A stretch of DNA of 64,000 nt from Pseudoalteromonas sp. P1-25 (GCF_001401805.1 NZ_LKDW01000004.1:1-64000), one strand, 5' to 3'; positions 16,372-26,061 are shown, counted from the first letter of the stretch. Translations and numbers: made by a program. Notes: generated from the letters alone by a model not told the origin.

Positions 16372-17910
16372 TTAAAGCTTAGCGGCTAGTTGCTTAACTT
16401 GTTTCATGTCGCCGTTTACAGCGTTAGTTAAGCGTGTACCGTATTCGCTATCTGCTTTGTAGAAGTGGCTAAGCATTTTGTGCATAACTTTGCTGTCTTT
16501 CACTTTGCCTAAATCGCCGGCTAAGTTGTTAACTAAGTTAGTGCGCTCTTGCTTGCTAAAGCTGCGGTAAAGTACACCCGCTTGAGCAAAGTTTTGCTGC
16601 TTTTTAATAGCTGCTTGTTGTACGTAGCCTTTTAGCTCTGTGTTACTTCTGCGTGCAATTGGGTTTTCTGCAACGTTTTCGTGACTTGGTTGGTAATTCA
16701 CGTTACTTGTTGTATTACCGTAGTTCATTGCGCCGTCTTGGTTGTAGTTAACCACTTCAACTTTTGCACGGTTAATTGGCAATTGTTGGTGGTTAGCACC
16801 TAAGCGGTACATTTGCGTATCGGCGTAAGAGAAAACACGCCCTTGTAATAGTCTGTCTTCAGATGGCTCAATACCCGGAATAACATTTGCCGGTGCCATT
16901 GCAACTTGTTCTGTAGATTGGAAGAAGTTAGTTGGCATACGGTTTAGGGTCATGGTGCCTACTTTAGTTTCTTTCACGTCTAACCACATTTTTGTTGCAT
17001 CTAATGGGTTGTAGTCAAAGTCATCTAACTGCGACGGATCAAGGGTTTTAATGTATAGATCCCATTTAGGGAAATTGCCTTTACCAATCTCACTGTATAG
17101 GTCGCGTGTTAAGTGCTGGAAGTCTTGGCTTTGCACTTCAGCTACTTCTTTTGAGTCAAGGTTATCAATACCTTGCTGGCTCACCCAATGAAACTTAACG
17201 TATTTAACATCGCCTGACTTATTAATCATTTTGTAAGCATGTACGCCCCAGCCGTCCATTTTACGAAGGCTTGCAGGTGTGCCGTAGTCGCTGTATACCC
17301 ACGTTAACATGTGAGTAGAACCTGGCTCGTATGAGAAAAAGTCAAAAAAGCGGTTAGGATCTTGAATGTTATCAACCGGTGATGGCTTTAACGAGTGAAC
17401 CATGTCTGGAAATTTAATCGCATCGCGAATAAAGAATACCGGTAAGTTGTTACCTACTAAATCCCAGTTACCTTGGTCGGTGTAAAACTTAGTCGCAAAA
17501 CCACGCGGGTCGCGCAGTGTTTCTGGGCTACCTTTTGAGTGAATTACTGATGAAAAACGTACAAATACGTCTGTTTCTTTACCCGCTTCTGCAAACGGTG
17601 CAGCAATTGTTAAGTCATCTAACTCTTTAGACGCTACAAACACACCGTGAGCACCTGTACCACGCGCATGCACTACACGCTCAGGAATGCGCTCACGAGC
17701 AAAGCGTTGTAGCTTTTGAATTAGGTGTACGTCTTCAAGTAATACACTTCCGCGCTCACCAGCGGTAATAGAGTTTTGGTTGTCGCCAACAGCCGCGCCG
17801 TTGTCTTTAGTTAAGGTGGTAGCGGCACTTGCAGGTAATGCCATTGCTAGCGCTAATGCACTTAGCGTTAATGTAGATTTATTATTAATCGTGTTTTTTT
17901 GAGTATTCAT
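16372..17910 (-). CDS. katB: Periplasmic monofunctional haem catalase (KatB-type)
   Basis: The 512-residue protein begins at the ATG that has a GAGG ribosome binding site. It carries a signal peptide (SALALAMALPASAA). Counting from an upstream ATG four codons earlier, the catalytic His is at about 85 (ERVVHARGTGAHG), the distal Asn is in GNNLPVFFIRD, and the proximal haem-ligand Tyr is at about 366 in GRVFSYADTQMYR. These are the hallmarks of small-to-medium-subunit catalases. It disproportionates hydrogen peroxide and is probably secreted to the periplasm. It is probably co-transcribed with the ankyrin gene 67 bases downstream. Confidence 0.92.
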   Translation of the reverse strand: MNTQKNTINNKSTLTLSALALAMALPASAATTLTKDNGAAVGDNQNSITAGERGSVLLEDVHLIQKLQRFARERIPERVVHARGTGAHGVFVASKELDDLTIAAPFAEAGKETDVFVRFSSVIHSKGSPETLRDPRGFATKFYTDQGNWDLVGNNLPVFFIRDAIKFPDMVHSLKPSPVDNIQDPNRFFDFFSYEPGSTHMLTWVYSDYGTPASLRKMDGWGVHAYKMINKSGDVKYVKFHWVSQQGIDNLDSKEVAEVQSQDFQHLTRDLYSEIGKGNFPKWDLYIKTLDPSQLDDFDYNPLDATKMWLDVKETKVGTMTLNRMPTNFFQSTEQVAMAPANVIPGIEPSEDRLLQGRVFSYADTQMYRLGANHQQLPINRAKVEVVNYNQDGAMNYGNTTSNVNYQPSHENVAENPIARRSNTELKGYVQQAAIKKQQNFAQAGVLYRSFSKQERTNLVNNLAGDLGKVKDSKVMHKMLSHFYKADSEYGTRLTNAVNGDMKQVKQLAAKL

Positions 17911-18283
17911 TGTCGACCTCATCTGTATAAAAGTGCCGGCAGTGTTGCTGGCTGTTTAACTGTGAATGAGTGTATTAACAAAAGTTAGTTCGGTAAAATT
18001 GATTGTTTAGATTGGGGTAATCACAAATTTAGATTGTTATTTGTGAGCTGCCTTCTATTTTCTAAATAGCGTTTTTGTAATGTTCGACCTTAGTCGTAAT
18101 TGCAATTTTGAAATCAATGAAAATACAGACAATTTCATATTTAATGAATAAATATTCACCATCATGGTGCGTTTTTCACTAACAAGATGTTGACTTATTA
18201 TAACAATAAAGAGAATATGCTCACTTGCTGGGCTTATGCTCAAGTTAAGGTTACACCAAACTAGGTGCATAAAAAGGGGCAAT
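17911..18283. other. Divergent promoter region katB / HAD gene
   Basis: No gene is supported. An inverted repeat TCACAAAT (18021-18028) with ATTTGTGA (18039-18046) could be a regulator site for either divergent gene. No convincing OxyR consensus was recognised. Confidence 0.4.
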
Positions 18284-18955
18284 ATGAATACTAAAATAGA
18301 ATTAGTTATTTTTGATTGTGATGGCGTTGTTATAGATAGCGAAATATTGAGCGCGCAAGTGTTAATAAACATGCTTGCAGAGATTGGCGTTAATATTGAC
18401 CGAGCCTATGTACAACAATATTTTTTAGGCTGTAATTTTAAAACAGTTACCCAAAACTTATTCGATACCTTTAACGTGACATTAGCTGAGAGCTTTGAAG
18501 CCGATTACCGAGAAGCATTATTAAACGAGTTCGAAACTGCATTAATGCCAACTAACGGCATTAAACACGTGCTAGAGCAATTATCTGTACCTTGTTGTAT
18601 TGCAACAAGCAGTAGTCCTAAACGCACTGCTAAAGCGCTTAATGTGGTTAATTTATCGCAGTACTTTAATAAGGTATTTACCTCAAGTGAGGTAAAAAAT
18701 GGTAAGCCCGCACCCGATTTATTTTTACATGCTGCAGAGCAAATGGGTGTTAACCCAAGCAAATGTTTAGTGATTGAAGACTCAAAAGCCGGTGTGTGCG
18801 CTGCACTTGCCGCCAATATGCAGGTTTTGCATTACAGCGGAGGTGGGCATATGCAAGATGCAGTGAACTTTGTTCACCAAGCTTACCCAGAGGTCGCACA
18901 TTTAACCCATTGGGATGACTTTTATAAGCAGTACCCAGCATTACAAACACAGTAA
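18284..18955 (+). CDS. HAD-superfamily sugar phosphatase / phosphoglucomutase-like hydrolase
   Basis: Starting at the ATG behind an AAAAGGGGCA ribosome binding site, the protein has 223 residues. HAD motif I is DCDGVVIDSE (Asp11 and Asp13), motif II is ATSSSP, motif III is NGKPAPDLF, and motif IV is VIEDSKAG. It belongs to the beta-phosphoglucomutase / YieH-like subfamily, which dephosphorylates small sugar phosphates. It precedes the mannitol genes in the same direction, separated by a repeat element. A role in clearing sugar phosphates in that pathway is possible but not shown. Confidence 0.75.
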   Translation: MNTKIELVIFDCDGVVIDSEILSAQVLINMLAEIGVNIDRAYVQQYFLGCNFKTVTQNLFDTFNVTLAESFEADYREALLNEFETALMPTNGIKHVLEQLSVPCCIATSSSPKRTAKALNVVNLSQYFNKVFTSSEVKNGKPAPDLFLHAAEQMGVNPSKCLVIEDSKAGVCAALAANMQVLHYSGGGHMQDAVNFVHQAYPEVAHLTHWDDFYKQYPALQTQ

Positions 18956-19105
18956 TAGAATATTAACGTTGAGCTTTATGACACTGACAAAGCTTAACGT
19001 AAAATGCATTAATTATTAGATAGTTATAGTAGTAGCATTATAAAAAGGCACGGCGATTTACTCATTATTAATTTAAATAAAAAAACACTTATTTAAATTA
19101 ATAGT

Positions 19106-19303
19106 TAACCTGAACTTTGGTTAAGAGATTTACTAACATATTAAATCAAAAGTGATATCTATGTTTATTTTCTCTAGCCAGAGATTTACAGTGAAAACAA
19201 GGCGAAATTACGCGTCAATAGCTAGTCTATTGCAAGTAAATTTAACGTAGTTAGCGCTGGAAATAGCTGCTTGAGATAGATTTATTATCCAGAGTTCAGG
19301 TTA
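19106..19303. repeat. MITE-like intergenic element with 15-bp inverted ends
   Basis: The ends TAACCTGAACTTTGG (19106-19120) and the complement of CCAGAGTTCAGGTTA (19289-19303) match at 14 of 15 positions and bound a roughly 198-bp noncoding stretch. The size and terminal repeats suggest a small non-autonomous element sitting in front of the mannitol transporter gene. Confidence 0.5.
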
Positions 19304-19337
19304 GTTAGGGCTGTGCTTAAAACAATAGGAAAATACC

Positions 19338-21059
19338 ATGGCATCAAGTCCACACACACAAACATTTAACGATGTTAACGAAGAGCAATTGCCCGTTGCT
19401 AATCATAAGCTTCATGGTTGGAAGCACTTTGCCGGCTTATACGCTGGTGAGCACGTTGCAGCCACCGAATTTGTTATTGGTGCAACCTTTGTTGCATTAG
19501 GCGCATCGACCATCGACATTCTATTAGGTTTATTAATTGGTAACCTATTAGCAATGTGTTCGTGGTGGTTAATTACTTCTCCAATTGCGGTAGAAACACG
19601 TTTAAGTTTATACAACTACCTAAATAAAATTGCGGGTAACTCAATGACCAAGCTCTATAACTGGGCAAACGTGGTCATATTTAGTGTGATATCCGCCGCG
19701 ATGATCACGGTATCGGCAACCGCCGTTCGGTTTTTGTTTGATATACCCGCACAACTCGATTGGTATCCTAACAGCTTAGCATTTGTGGCCATTGTATTAT
19801 CGGTTGGCTCTATTGTTGTATTTGTCGCTATGTATGGTTTTTCAACTGTTGCTGATTTTTCTAAAATTTGCGCGCCGTGGTTGTTTGTTATTTTTATAGC
19901 GGGCTCGTTTGCATTGTTTCCTGAGCTTTCTAATCATGTATTAGGGGTAACCACGCTAACAGGTTTTGACGACTTTATGGCAATAGGGGATTCATCAATC
20001 TGGACTGGTACCACTGCTGATGGCGAAAAAGGTATTGGCTTATTAGAGGTTATCGGTTTTGCATGGGCTGCAAACTCTATTACCCACTTTGGCTTAATTG
20101 ATATGGCTATTTTTAGATTTGCCAAACGTAAAAGCTACGGTTTGTTTTCTGGCGTAGGTATGTTTTTTGGCCATTACTTAGCGTGGATCTCGGCCGGTAT
20201 TATGGGCGCAGGTGTTGCGGTATTACTTAAAACCACTATTTCATCGCTTGACCCAGGTGACGTTGCTTACCACGCATTAGGCTGGACGGGTTTTGTAATT
20301 GTTATTATTGCAGGCTGGACAACAGCTAACGCTAACCTATACCGCGCAGGGCTTGCAGCACAGTCTATTTTTGTTGACCAATCACGTGAGCGTACAACCG
20401 CCATTGTGGGTGTTGTAACCGTTATTATTGCGTGTTTCCCGTTTGTATTTTCGCAAATGTTACCACTACTTACCTACGCAGGATTATTAGTAGTGCCTGT
20501 GGGCGGTATTGTATTTGCTGAGCATGTTTTATTTCCTAAAATTGGTTTAACCCGTTACTGGGCTAAATATAAAAACATTACCCGTAGCGTACCGGCTATT
20601 GCCTCTTGGGCGCTGGCACTTGTGTTTGGCTTTGGGTTAAATGCAATTGATGTAATGTCATTTTACTACCTATTTATTCCTACTTGGATATTCACCATTG
20701 TGGTTTACACCCTACTGGCTAAAAAGTACGGCGCAGGTGAAGACTACAGCAAAGAAATTGCAGCAGAAGAGCAAGAGCAAAAAGACATAAAAGAGTACCA
20801 AGCAGGACTGGCTAAAGATGTTAAAGCGCCAGTTGTTGATAACTCATTGCTAACCAAAGTGTTAAATGGTGTGTCTACTGTTTCGTTACTTATTATTTTT
20901 GGCTTTGCCAGCCAAGTCATGTTTTTTAGTGACAGCATGAGCATTTACGCAGGAAATAAAACGCAGTTTGAAATTGCCTGTTTTATTTGCACCATTATTT
21001 ATTTTGCAACCGCTTACTGGTCGCTATTGCGCCATAAAGCACTCAACACTGCATCTTAA
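19338..21059 (+). CDS. NCS1-like (purine-cytosine permease family) transporter, probable mannitol transporter
   Basis: The 573-residue protein has about twelve membrane segments. It has NCS1-like features, including an N-terminal FAGLYAGEHVAATEFVIGA helix and the central ANSITHFGLIDMAIFRF and GWTTANANLYRAGLA segments. A charged loop (EEQEQKDIKEYQ) precedes the last two helices. It is 36 bases upstream of mannitol 2-dehydrogenase and then a fructokinase, so a polyol substrate is inferred, although NCS1 relatives usually carry nucleobases. No PTS or ABC polyol uptake gene is present. Confidence 0.65.
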   Translation: MASSPHTQTFNDVNEEQLPVANHKLHGWKHFAGLYAGEHVAATEFVIGATFVALGASTIDILLGLLIGNLLAMCSWWLITSPIAVETRLSLYNYLNKIAGNSMTKLYNWANVVIFSVISAAMITVSATAVRFLFDIPAQLDWYPNSLAFVAIVLSVGSIVVFVAMYGFSTVADFSKICAPWLFVIFIAGSFALFPELSNHVLGVTTLTGFDDFMAIGDSSIWTGTTADGEKGIGLLEVIGFAWAANSITHFGLIDMAIFRFAKRKSYGLFSGVGMFFGHYLAWISAGIMGAGVAVLLKTTISSLDPGDVAYHALGWTGFVIVIIAGWTTANANLYRAGLAAQSIFVDQSRERTTAIVGVVTVIIACFPFVFSQMLPLLTYAGLLVVPVGGIVFAEHVLFPKIGLTRYWAKYKNITRSVPAIASWALALVFGFGLNAIDVMSFYYLFIPTWIFTIVVYTLLAKKYGAGEDYSKEIAAEEQEQKDIKEYQAGLAKDVKAPVVDNSLLTKVLNGVSTVSLLIIFGFASQVMFFSDSMSIYAGNKTQFEIACFICTIIYFATAYWSLLRHKALNTAS

Positions 21060-21095
21060 GTTAAATTTTTAATATTGTTTTAGTAAGGTCGCACC

Positions 21096-22619
21096 ATGAC
21101 GCAACACCAGCACACTGACGCTCTTGTTAAAGGGCTAAACCAACAAAGCTTGGCAGATATGCCAAGCCATGTAGATACACCAAACTACGACCGCAGCAAG
21201 CTAAAAGCGGGTATAGTACATATTGGTGTGGGCGGCTTTCACCGTGCTCACCAAGCGGTGTACATAAACGAGCTATTAAAAACGCCAGGTGCTGAACAGT
21301 GGGGTATTTGTGGTGTGGGCTTATTAGAGGGTAACCGTGGTCTGCGCGATATTTTAAAGCAGCAAGACTACCTTTACACGCTAACAGTAAGACACCCAAA
21401 TGGGCAGATAGATAACAAAGTTATTGGCTCTATGATTGACTTTTTGTTTGCCCCAGAGGACAAACAAGCGGTTATTAATAAGCTTGCGCACAGCGATACG
21501 CATATTGTGTCGTTAACCATTACCGAAGGGGGTTATAACTTTAACCCTGTAACGGGTGAGTTTGATTACTCAAATCCAGACATTATTAACGACATTAATA
21601 ATCCTAACGATCCAATCACGGCGTTTGGTTACATTACTGCTGCGTTAAAACTGCGTAAAGAGCAAGGCCTTGATGCGTTTACTGTACAGTCGTGCGATAA
21701 CATTCAGCACAACGGTAATGTAACGCGCAAAATGCTACTTGCCTTTGCAGCTGAGCAAGATAAAGAACTAAGCGAGTGGGTTGCCGCTAATGTAACCTTT
21801 CCAAATGCAATGGTTGACCGTATTACACCGGTGTCTAAAAAGAGCGATATTGACTACGTTGTTGATGCGTACGGTGTTAGCGATGAATGGCCAATTACGT
21901 GTGAGTCGTTTACTCAATGGGTGATTGAAGACTCATTTTGCTGCGGACGCCCAGATTGGGATAGCGTAGGCGCACAATTTGTAAGTGATGTAACGCCTTA
22001 TGAAACCATGAAAATACGCTTATTAAATGCAGGCCATTCGGTACTGGGTTTATTAGGCTCTGTACATGGCTATAGCACAATTGACGAAACAGTATCTGAT
22101 CCTTTATTTGCGAAGTACCTACGTGCGTTTATGGATAAAGAAGTAACGCCTAACCTAGCGCAACTAGAAGGCATTGATCTTGAAATCTACAAAGACACGC
22201 TAATCGAGCGTTTTGCTAATCCAAACATTAAAGACAGCTTATCGCGCATTTGTTCAGAAAGCGCAGCAAAGCTACCTAAGTTTTTAATTGCCACTATTAA
22301 CGAAAACCTAGCGCAAGGCCGTGATGTGTCTCTTGCGACTCTTGTTATTGCTGCATGGTGTTTTTACAGCGATAAAGGGGTCGATGAGCAAGGCAATACA
22401 CTTGAAATAATCGATGCAATGCAAAGCGAATTGCATGAAGCCGCGGCTAAAACAGCCAGCGATGACCTTGCATTTTTGTCGCTAACAAGTTTATTTGGTG
22501 ATTTAAACACGCAAAGTGCTTTTACGTCTCACTACAAAAACAACATAGAAGCGTTATACGCACCGGCAAGTAAAATTAAAGCAATTATGAATAACGTGCT
22601 TGAGCCTAAAGGTAACTAA
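21096..22619 (+). CDS. Mannitol 2-dehydrogenase
   Basis: The 507-residue member of the polyol-specific long-chain dehydrogenase family has an N-terminal nucleotide-binding segment HIGVGGFHRAHQ. The catalytic signature holds Lys306, Asn311 and His314 in MKIRLLNAGHS. It oxidises D-mannitol to D-fructose with NAD. Fructuronate and altronate reductases are related, but the adjacent fructokinase points to mannitol. It is followed by the fructokinase after 2 bases, so the two are co-translated. Confidence 0.85.
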   Translation: MTQHQHTDALVKGLNQQSLADMPSHVDTPNYDRSKLKAGIVHIGVGGFHRAHQAVYINELLKTPGAEQWGICGVGLLEGNRGLRDILKQQDYLYTLTVRHPNGQIDNKVIGSMIDFLFAPEDKQAVINKLAHSDTHIVSLTITEGGYNFNPVTGEFDYSNPDIINDINNPNDPITAFGYITAALKLRKEQGLDAFTVQSCDNIQHNGNVTRKMLLAFAAEQDKELSEWVAANVTFPNAMVDRITPVSKKSDIDYVVDAYGVSDEWPITCESFTQWVIEDSFCCGRPDWDSVGAQFVSDVTPYETMKIRLLNAGHSVLGLLGSVHGYSTIDETVSDPLFAKYLRAFMDKEVTPNLAQLEGIDLEIYKDTLIERFANPNIKDSLSRICSESAAKLPKFLIATINENLAQGRDVSLATLVIAAWCFYSDKGVDEQGNTLEIIDAMQSELHEAAAKTASDDLAFLSLTSLFGDLNTQSAFTSHYKNNIEALYAPASKIKAIMNNVLEPKGN

Positions 22620-22621
22620 TA

Positions 22622-23539
22622 ATGAGCATTTTAATTGATTCTAAACAAGGTAAAGACGTAAGCGTAAGTTGCTTTGGTGAAGTACTATGGGATTGTTTTG
22701 AAAACGATAAACGCTTAGGCGGCGCGCCGCTTAACATGTGTGTGCGTATTAACTCACTGGGCATTAAAGCCGACATGATAAGCGCGGTAGGTAACGATGA
22801 ACTTGGTACTGAGCTATTAGGCGAAATTAAAAGCAAAGGCGTTAGCTGCGAATATATTGGCGTTAATAACGACAAAAAAACCAGCACCGTGCAAGTTACC
22901 CTAGATAAAAGCGGCTCAGCCAGCTACGAAATAGTTGCCGATACAGCATGGGATAACATTGAGCTTACAGACTCACTTATTGAAAAAGTAAAAGCCAGTG
23001 ATGTATTTGTATTTGGTAGCCTAATTGGCCGAAGCGAAGCCTCACTTGCTACCTTAAACCAGTTAGTTGATGTAGCTAACTTTAAAGTGTTTGACGTAAA
23101 TTTACGTGCGCCACACTACACGTTAGATACATTAGTAGATTTAATGAATAAAGCCGACTTCATCAAATTAAACGATGAAGAGCTTTACGAAATTGCCAAA
23201 GCAATGGGCTGTAAGTTCCATTCACTTGAGCAAAATTTAGCGTTTATTGCACAGCAAACAAACACCGAATACTTATGTGTAACTAAGGGCAGCCACGGTG
23301 CACTACTAACCATTAAAGGCGAAAATTACTATAACTCAGGTTATTTAATTAGCGTTGTGGATACAGTAGGTGCGGGGGATTCGTTTTTAGGGTCGTTAAT
23401 TTATCAGCTTTGTAGTAGTGATTGTGCACAACATGCTGTTGATTTTGCGTGTGCAGTAGGTGCTATGGTGGCAGAAAGTGCTGGTGCTACACCTACACTT
23501 ACTCATGAACAAATTAACGAGTTTATGAGCCCAGCGTAA
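22622..23539 (+). CDS. PfkB-family fructokinase of the mannitol pathway
   Basis: The 305-residue ribokinase-family protein has the N-terminal GGAPLNMCVRI motif and the C-terminal anion-hole/catalytic motif DTVGAGDSF, whose Asp is the base. It would phosphorylate fructose released by mannitol dehydrogenase. It differs from the sucrose-locus fructokinase at 26734, which carries DTTSAGDAF. The gene ends at a strong rho-independent terminator. Confidence 0.85.
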   Translation: MSILIDSKQGKDVSVSCFGEVLWDCFENDKRLGGAPLNMCVRINSLGIKADMISAVGNDELGTELLGEIKSKGVSCEYIGVNNDKKTSTVQVTLDKSGSASYEIVADTAWDNIELTDSLIEKVKASDVFVFGSLIGRSEASLATLNQLVDVANFKVFDVNLRAPHYTLDTLVDLMNKADFIKLNDEELYEIAKAMGCKFHSLEQNLAFIAQQTNTEYLCVTKGSHGALLTIKGENYYNSGYLISVVDTVGAGDSFLGSLIYQLCSSDCAQHAVDFACAVGAMVAESAGATPTLTHEQINEFMSPA

Positions 23540-23576
23540 CGTAAATTACACAGCTATACCCAATCATTGTGTGTGT

Positions 23577-23614
23577 AAGCGGTTTTACTTTTTATAGTAA
23601 AGCCGCTTTTTTTT
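23577..23614 (+). terminator. Rho-independent terminator of the mannitol operon
   Basis: AAGCGGTTTTACT (23577-23589) pairs with AGTAAAGCCGCTT (23596-23608), with one G-U pair and a short loop. A T-run to 23614 follows. Confidence 0.85.
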
Positions 23615-23809
23615 GCTTTTATTTTTATTAATGAAGCCGTTTAGATTAAGTGTTGAGCAAGGTGCACAAAAAGTGGCTGGTGTATTAGCTAATCGTCTTA
23701 TAGCGGTGGCATTAATACTTTGTTAATGTTCGTCGATTATTCATGGATTGAAAGGCGGGGCGTTAATTACACGCTCTATACTCCAAATACAAAAAGAGAA
23801 ACGTGCTTT

Positions 23810-25276
23810 ATGATCATCTTTTTTATCTGCATAACAATCTTAATACTGGGATATAAGTTTTATAGCCCGTTTGTTGAAAAACAAGCAGGTATGGATACAA
23901 CGGTTGATACACCACAAAAACGCTTTAGCGAAGGTGTTGACTATGTAGCCATTCACCCTGTGCGTGCATTTTTAATTCAGTTTTTAAATATTGCGGGTGT
24001 AGGCCCTATATTTGGCCCAATTTTAGGTGCACTTTACGGACCGGTAGCACTTGTGTGGATTGTGCTTGGTAACGTATTAGGCGGTGCAGTACACGACTTC
24101 TTCTCAGGTGTGATGAGCATTAAAGAAGATGGCAAAAGCTTACCAGAAATAGCAGGACACTATTACAACGTTGTGTTTAAAGGCTTTATGCTGATATTTA
24201 CAGCCATGCTGCTGTTTTTTGTGGGCGTTGTATTTATTATGAGCCCAGCGGGCTTATTAAGTAACTTAGATGTATTTGAAGGCACTTTTTTTGCTAATAA
24301 TACTTTTTGGGTTTTGGCTATTTTAGCGTACTACTTTTTAGCAACGCTGCTCCCTATTGATAAAATTATTACTAAGTTTTACCCGCTATTTGGCTTATTA
24401 ATGATTGTAATGACTACATTAATAGCCGGTGCGCTATTACTCGATGCGCCACATTTACCAGTTGCAGGCGACTTTTTAGCCTACTTTGAAGCCGACCACG
24501 CGCATGACTTTTTAGAGCCAAACCCTGATGGCTTACCAACCTGGCCATTACTGTTTATTACCATTACATGTGGTGCTATTAGTGGTTTTCACTCTACCCA
24601 AGCGCCTATTATTGCCCGCTGCTTAACAAACGAAAAATACGTACGCCCTGTATATTACGGCGCAATGATGTGTGAAGGCATTGTAGGTTGTGTATGGGCA
24701 CTTGCGGGTATTGCTGCATTCCCAGAAGGTTACGCTGGCTTAAAAGCATTGCTTGACCAAGGTGGCCCAGGTTTAGTGGTTAACCATGTAGCAAATAGTT
24801 ACTTAGGCGTAATGGGTGGTATTATGGCCATTATTGCTGTTGCGGTGTTCCCTATTACCTCTGGCGATACGGCGTTCCGTTCACTGCGTTTAACCGTGGT
24901 TGATGCGTTTAATATTCCGCAAAGCTTACGTAATCGCTTATTACTGGCAGTGCCTATTTTAACGATTGCCTTTTTTATGACTAAATTAGATTTCTCAGTG
25001 ATTTGGCGCTACTTTGCGTTTTCAAACATGCTGCTTTCAACAAGCGTACTATGGCTTGCTACTAAGTACTTGTTTGATAGACGTGCCTTTCATTGGATCA
25101 CCAGCGTACCTGCTGTAATTGCAACGGGCGTAACTCTTTCGTACATAATGACCGCTGCAATTGGCTTTAATTTATCGGCCGACCTAGGCAAACCTATTGG
25201 CGCAGCAGTCGTTGTTATTGGTTTAATTGCTTTAGTTTTTGTACACTCTAAACGTAAAAAGTTAGATGTAGCATAA
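23810..25276 (+). CDS. CstA-family carbon starvation protein (short form)
   Basis: From the ATG behind an AAAAGAGAA ribosome binding site the protein has 488 residues. A frame reaching 23720 adds 30 non-hydrophobic residues not expected in the family. It is a polytopic membrane protein with the CstA signatures FLNIAGVGPIFGPILGALYG near residues 63-82 and SGFHSTQAP in the middle. CstA and BtsT proteins import pyruvate or peptides. This is a short member lacking the long C-terminal extension. It is separated from the mannitol operon by a terminator and has its own terminator. Confidence 0.85.
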   Translation: MIIFFICITILILGYKFYSPFVEKQAGMDTTVDTPQKRFSEGVDYVAIHPVRAFLIQFLNIAGVGPIFGPILGALYGPVALVWIVLGNVLGGAVHDFFSGVMSIKEDGKSLPEIAGHYYNVVFKGFMLIFTAMLLFFVGVVFIMSPAGLLSNLDVFEGTFFANNTFWVLAILAYYFLATLLPIDKIITKFYPLFGLLMIVMTTLIAGALLLDAPHLPVAGDFLAYFEADHAHDFLEPNPDGLPTWPLLFITITCGAISGFHSTQAPIIARCLTNEKYVRPVYYGAMMCEGIVGCVWALAGIAAFPEGYAGLKALLDQGGPGLVVNHVANSYLGVMGGIMAIIAVAVFPITSGDTAFRSLRLTVVDAFNIPQSLRNRLLLAVPILTIAFFMTKLDFSVIWRYFAFSNMLLSTSVLWLATKYLFDRRAFHWITSVPAVIATGVTLSYIMTAAIGFNLSADLGKPIGAAVVVIGLIALVFVHSKRKKLDVA

Positions 25277-25295
25277 CAGCTTAAAAATTTAAGGA

Positions 25296-25322
25296 AGCGA
25301 GCTTAGTAAGCTCGCTTTTTTT
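25296..25322 (+). terminator. Rho-independent terminator of the CstA-family gene
   Basis: Arms AGCGAGCTTA (25296-25305) and TAAGCTCGCT (25307-25316) with a minimal loop are followed by a T-run to 25322. Confidence 0.9.
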
Positions 25323-25368
25323 ATGCGTAAAATTTACTCTCACACTATGCAATTTTAAAGGTAAAAAA

Positions 25369-26061
25369 ATGAAAATAGCCGCCGATTTTTCAAAGCGTGT
25401 CGTTGTTCATAGTGAGCAGCTTGATTGGATTTCCTCACCTATGGCAGGCGTTGATAGGCGCCCTCTTGATAGAGTTGGCGCAGAAGTAGCCCGCGCTACA
25501 AGTATTGTGCGTTATGCCCCTGGCAGCGAGTTTTCGCCTCATGTGCATACAGGCGGCGAAGAATTTTTAGTACTAGAGGGCGTATTTCAAGACGAACATG
25601 GGGATTTTCCGCAAGGCTCGTATATTCGTAACCCGCCGAAATCAAAGCACAAACCAGGCTCCGATGAAGGCTGCATAATATTTGTGAAGCTCTGGCAATT
25701 TCAGCCACATGATAAAACCCACGTGCGCCTACAAACACACCACATGGGCAGCGTACAACACGCCACATTTAAAGGGCTTGCCATTACACCACTTTATAAA
25801 GATGACCTTGAAGAGGTGAGCCTATTGCATTTTGAAGCCGGTGCTAACATGCAAATTAGTGCAAGCGATGGGGCTGAGCTACTGGTGCTTGAAGGCGATA
25901 TTCGTGAGCAATCAGACACTTTAACAAAGCACAGTTGGTTAAGGCTGCCTATTAATAGCGAGCTTAATATAACTGCTGGTAAGCAAGGTGCAAAAGTATG
26001 GCTTAAATTAGGCCATTTAACAGATGTAGATAAGCAAATTGAGCGAGTGCAAAACGCTTAG
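25369..26061 (+). CDS. ChrR-like double-cupin protein
   Basis: The 230-residue protein has two cupin repeats. The first carries probable metal ligands His58, His60 and Glu64 (FSPHVHTGGEEF) and a later His (SKHKPGSDEG). The second repeat begins near residue 140 and lacks that histidine set. ChrR-like cupins form the C-terminal half of zinc anti-sigma factors, but here the N-terminal anti-sigma domain is missing and no ECF sigma gene is adjacent. It is more likely a stand-alone cupin enzyme or sensor. The function is unknown. Confidence 0.65.
   Translation: MKIAADFSKRVVVHSEQLDWISSPMAGVDRRPLDRVGAEVARATSIVRYAPGSEFSPHVHTGGEEFLVLEGVFQDEHGDFPQGSYIRNPPKSKHKPGSDEGCIIFVKLWQFQPHDKTHVRLQTHHMGSVQHATFKGLAITPLYKDDLEEVSLLHFEAGANMQISASDGAELLVLEGDIREQSDTLTKHSWLRLPINSELNITAGKQGAKVWLKLGHLTDVDKQIERVQNA

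Noticed and set aside
23631-23726. 31-codon ORF between the mannitol operon and the CstA-family gene
   Set aside because: Too short and without a ribosome binding site. It could be a fossil, but no family is recognised.
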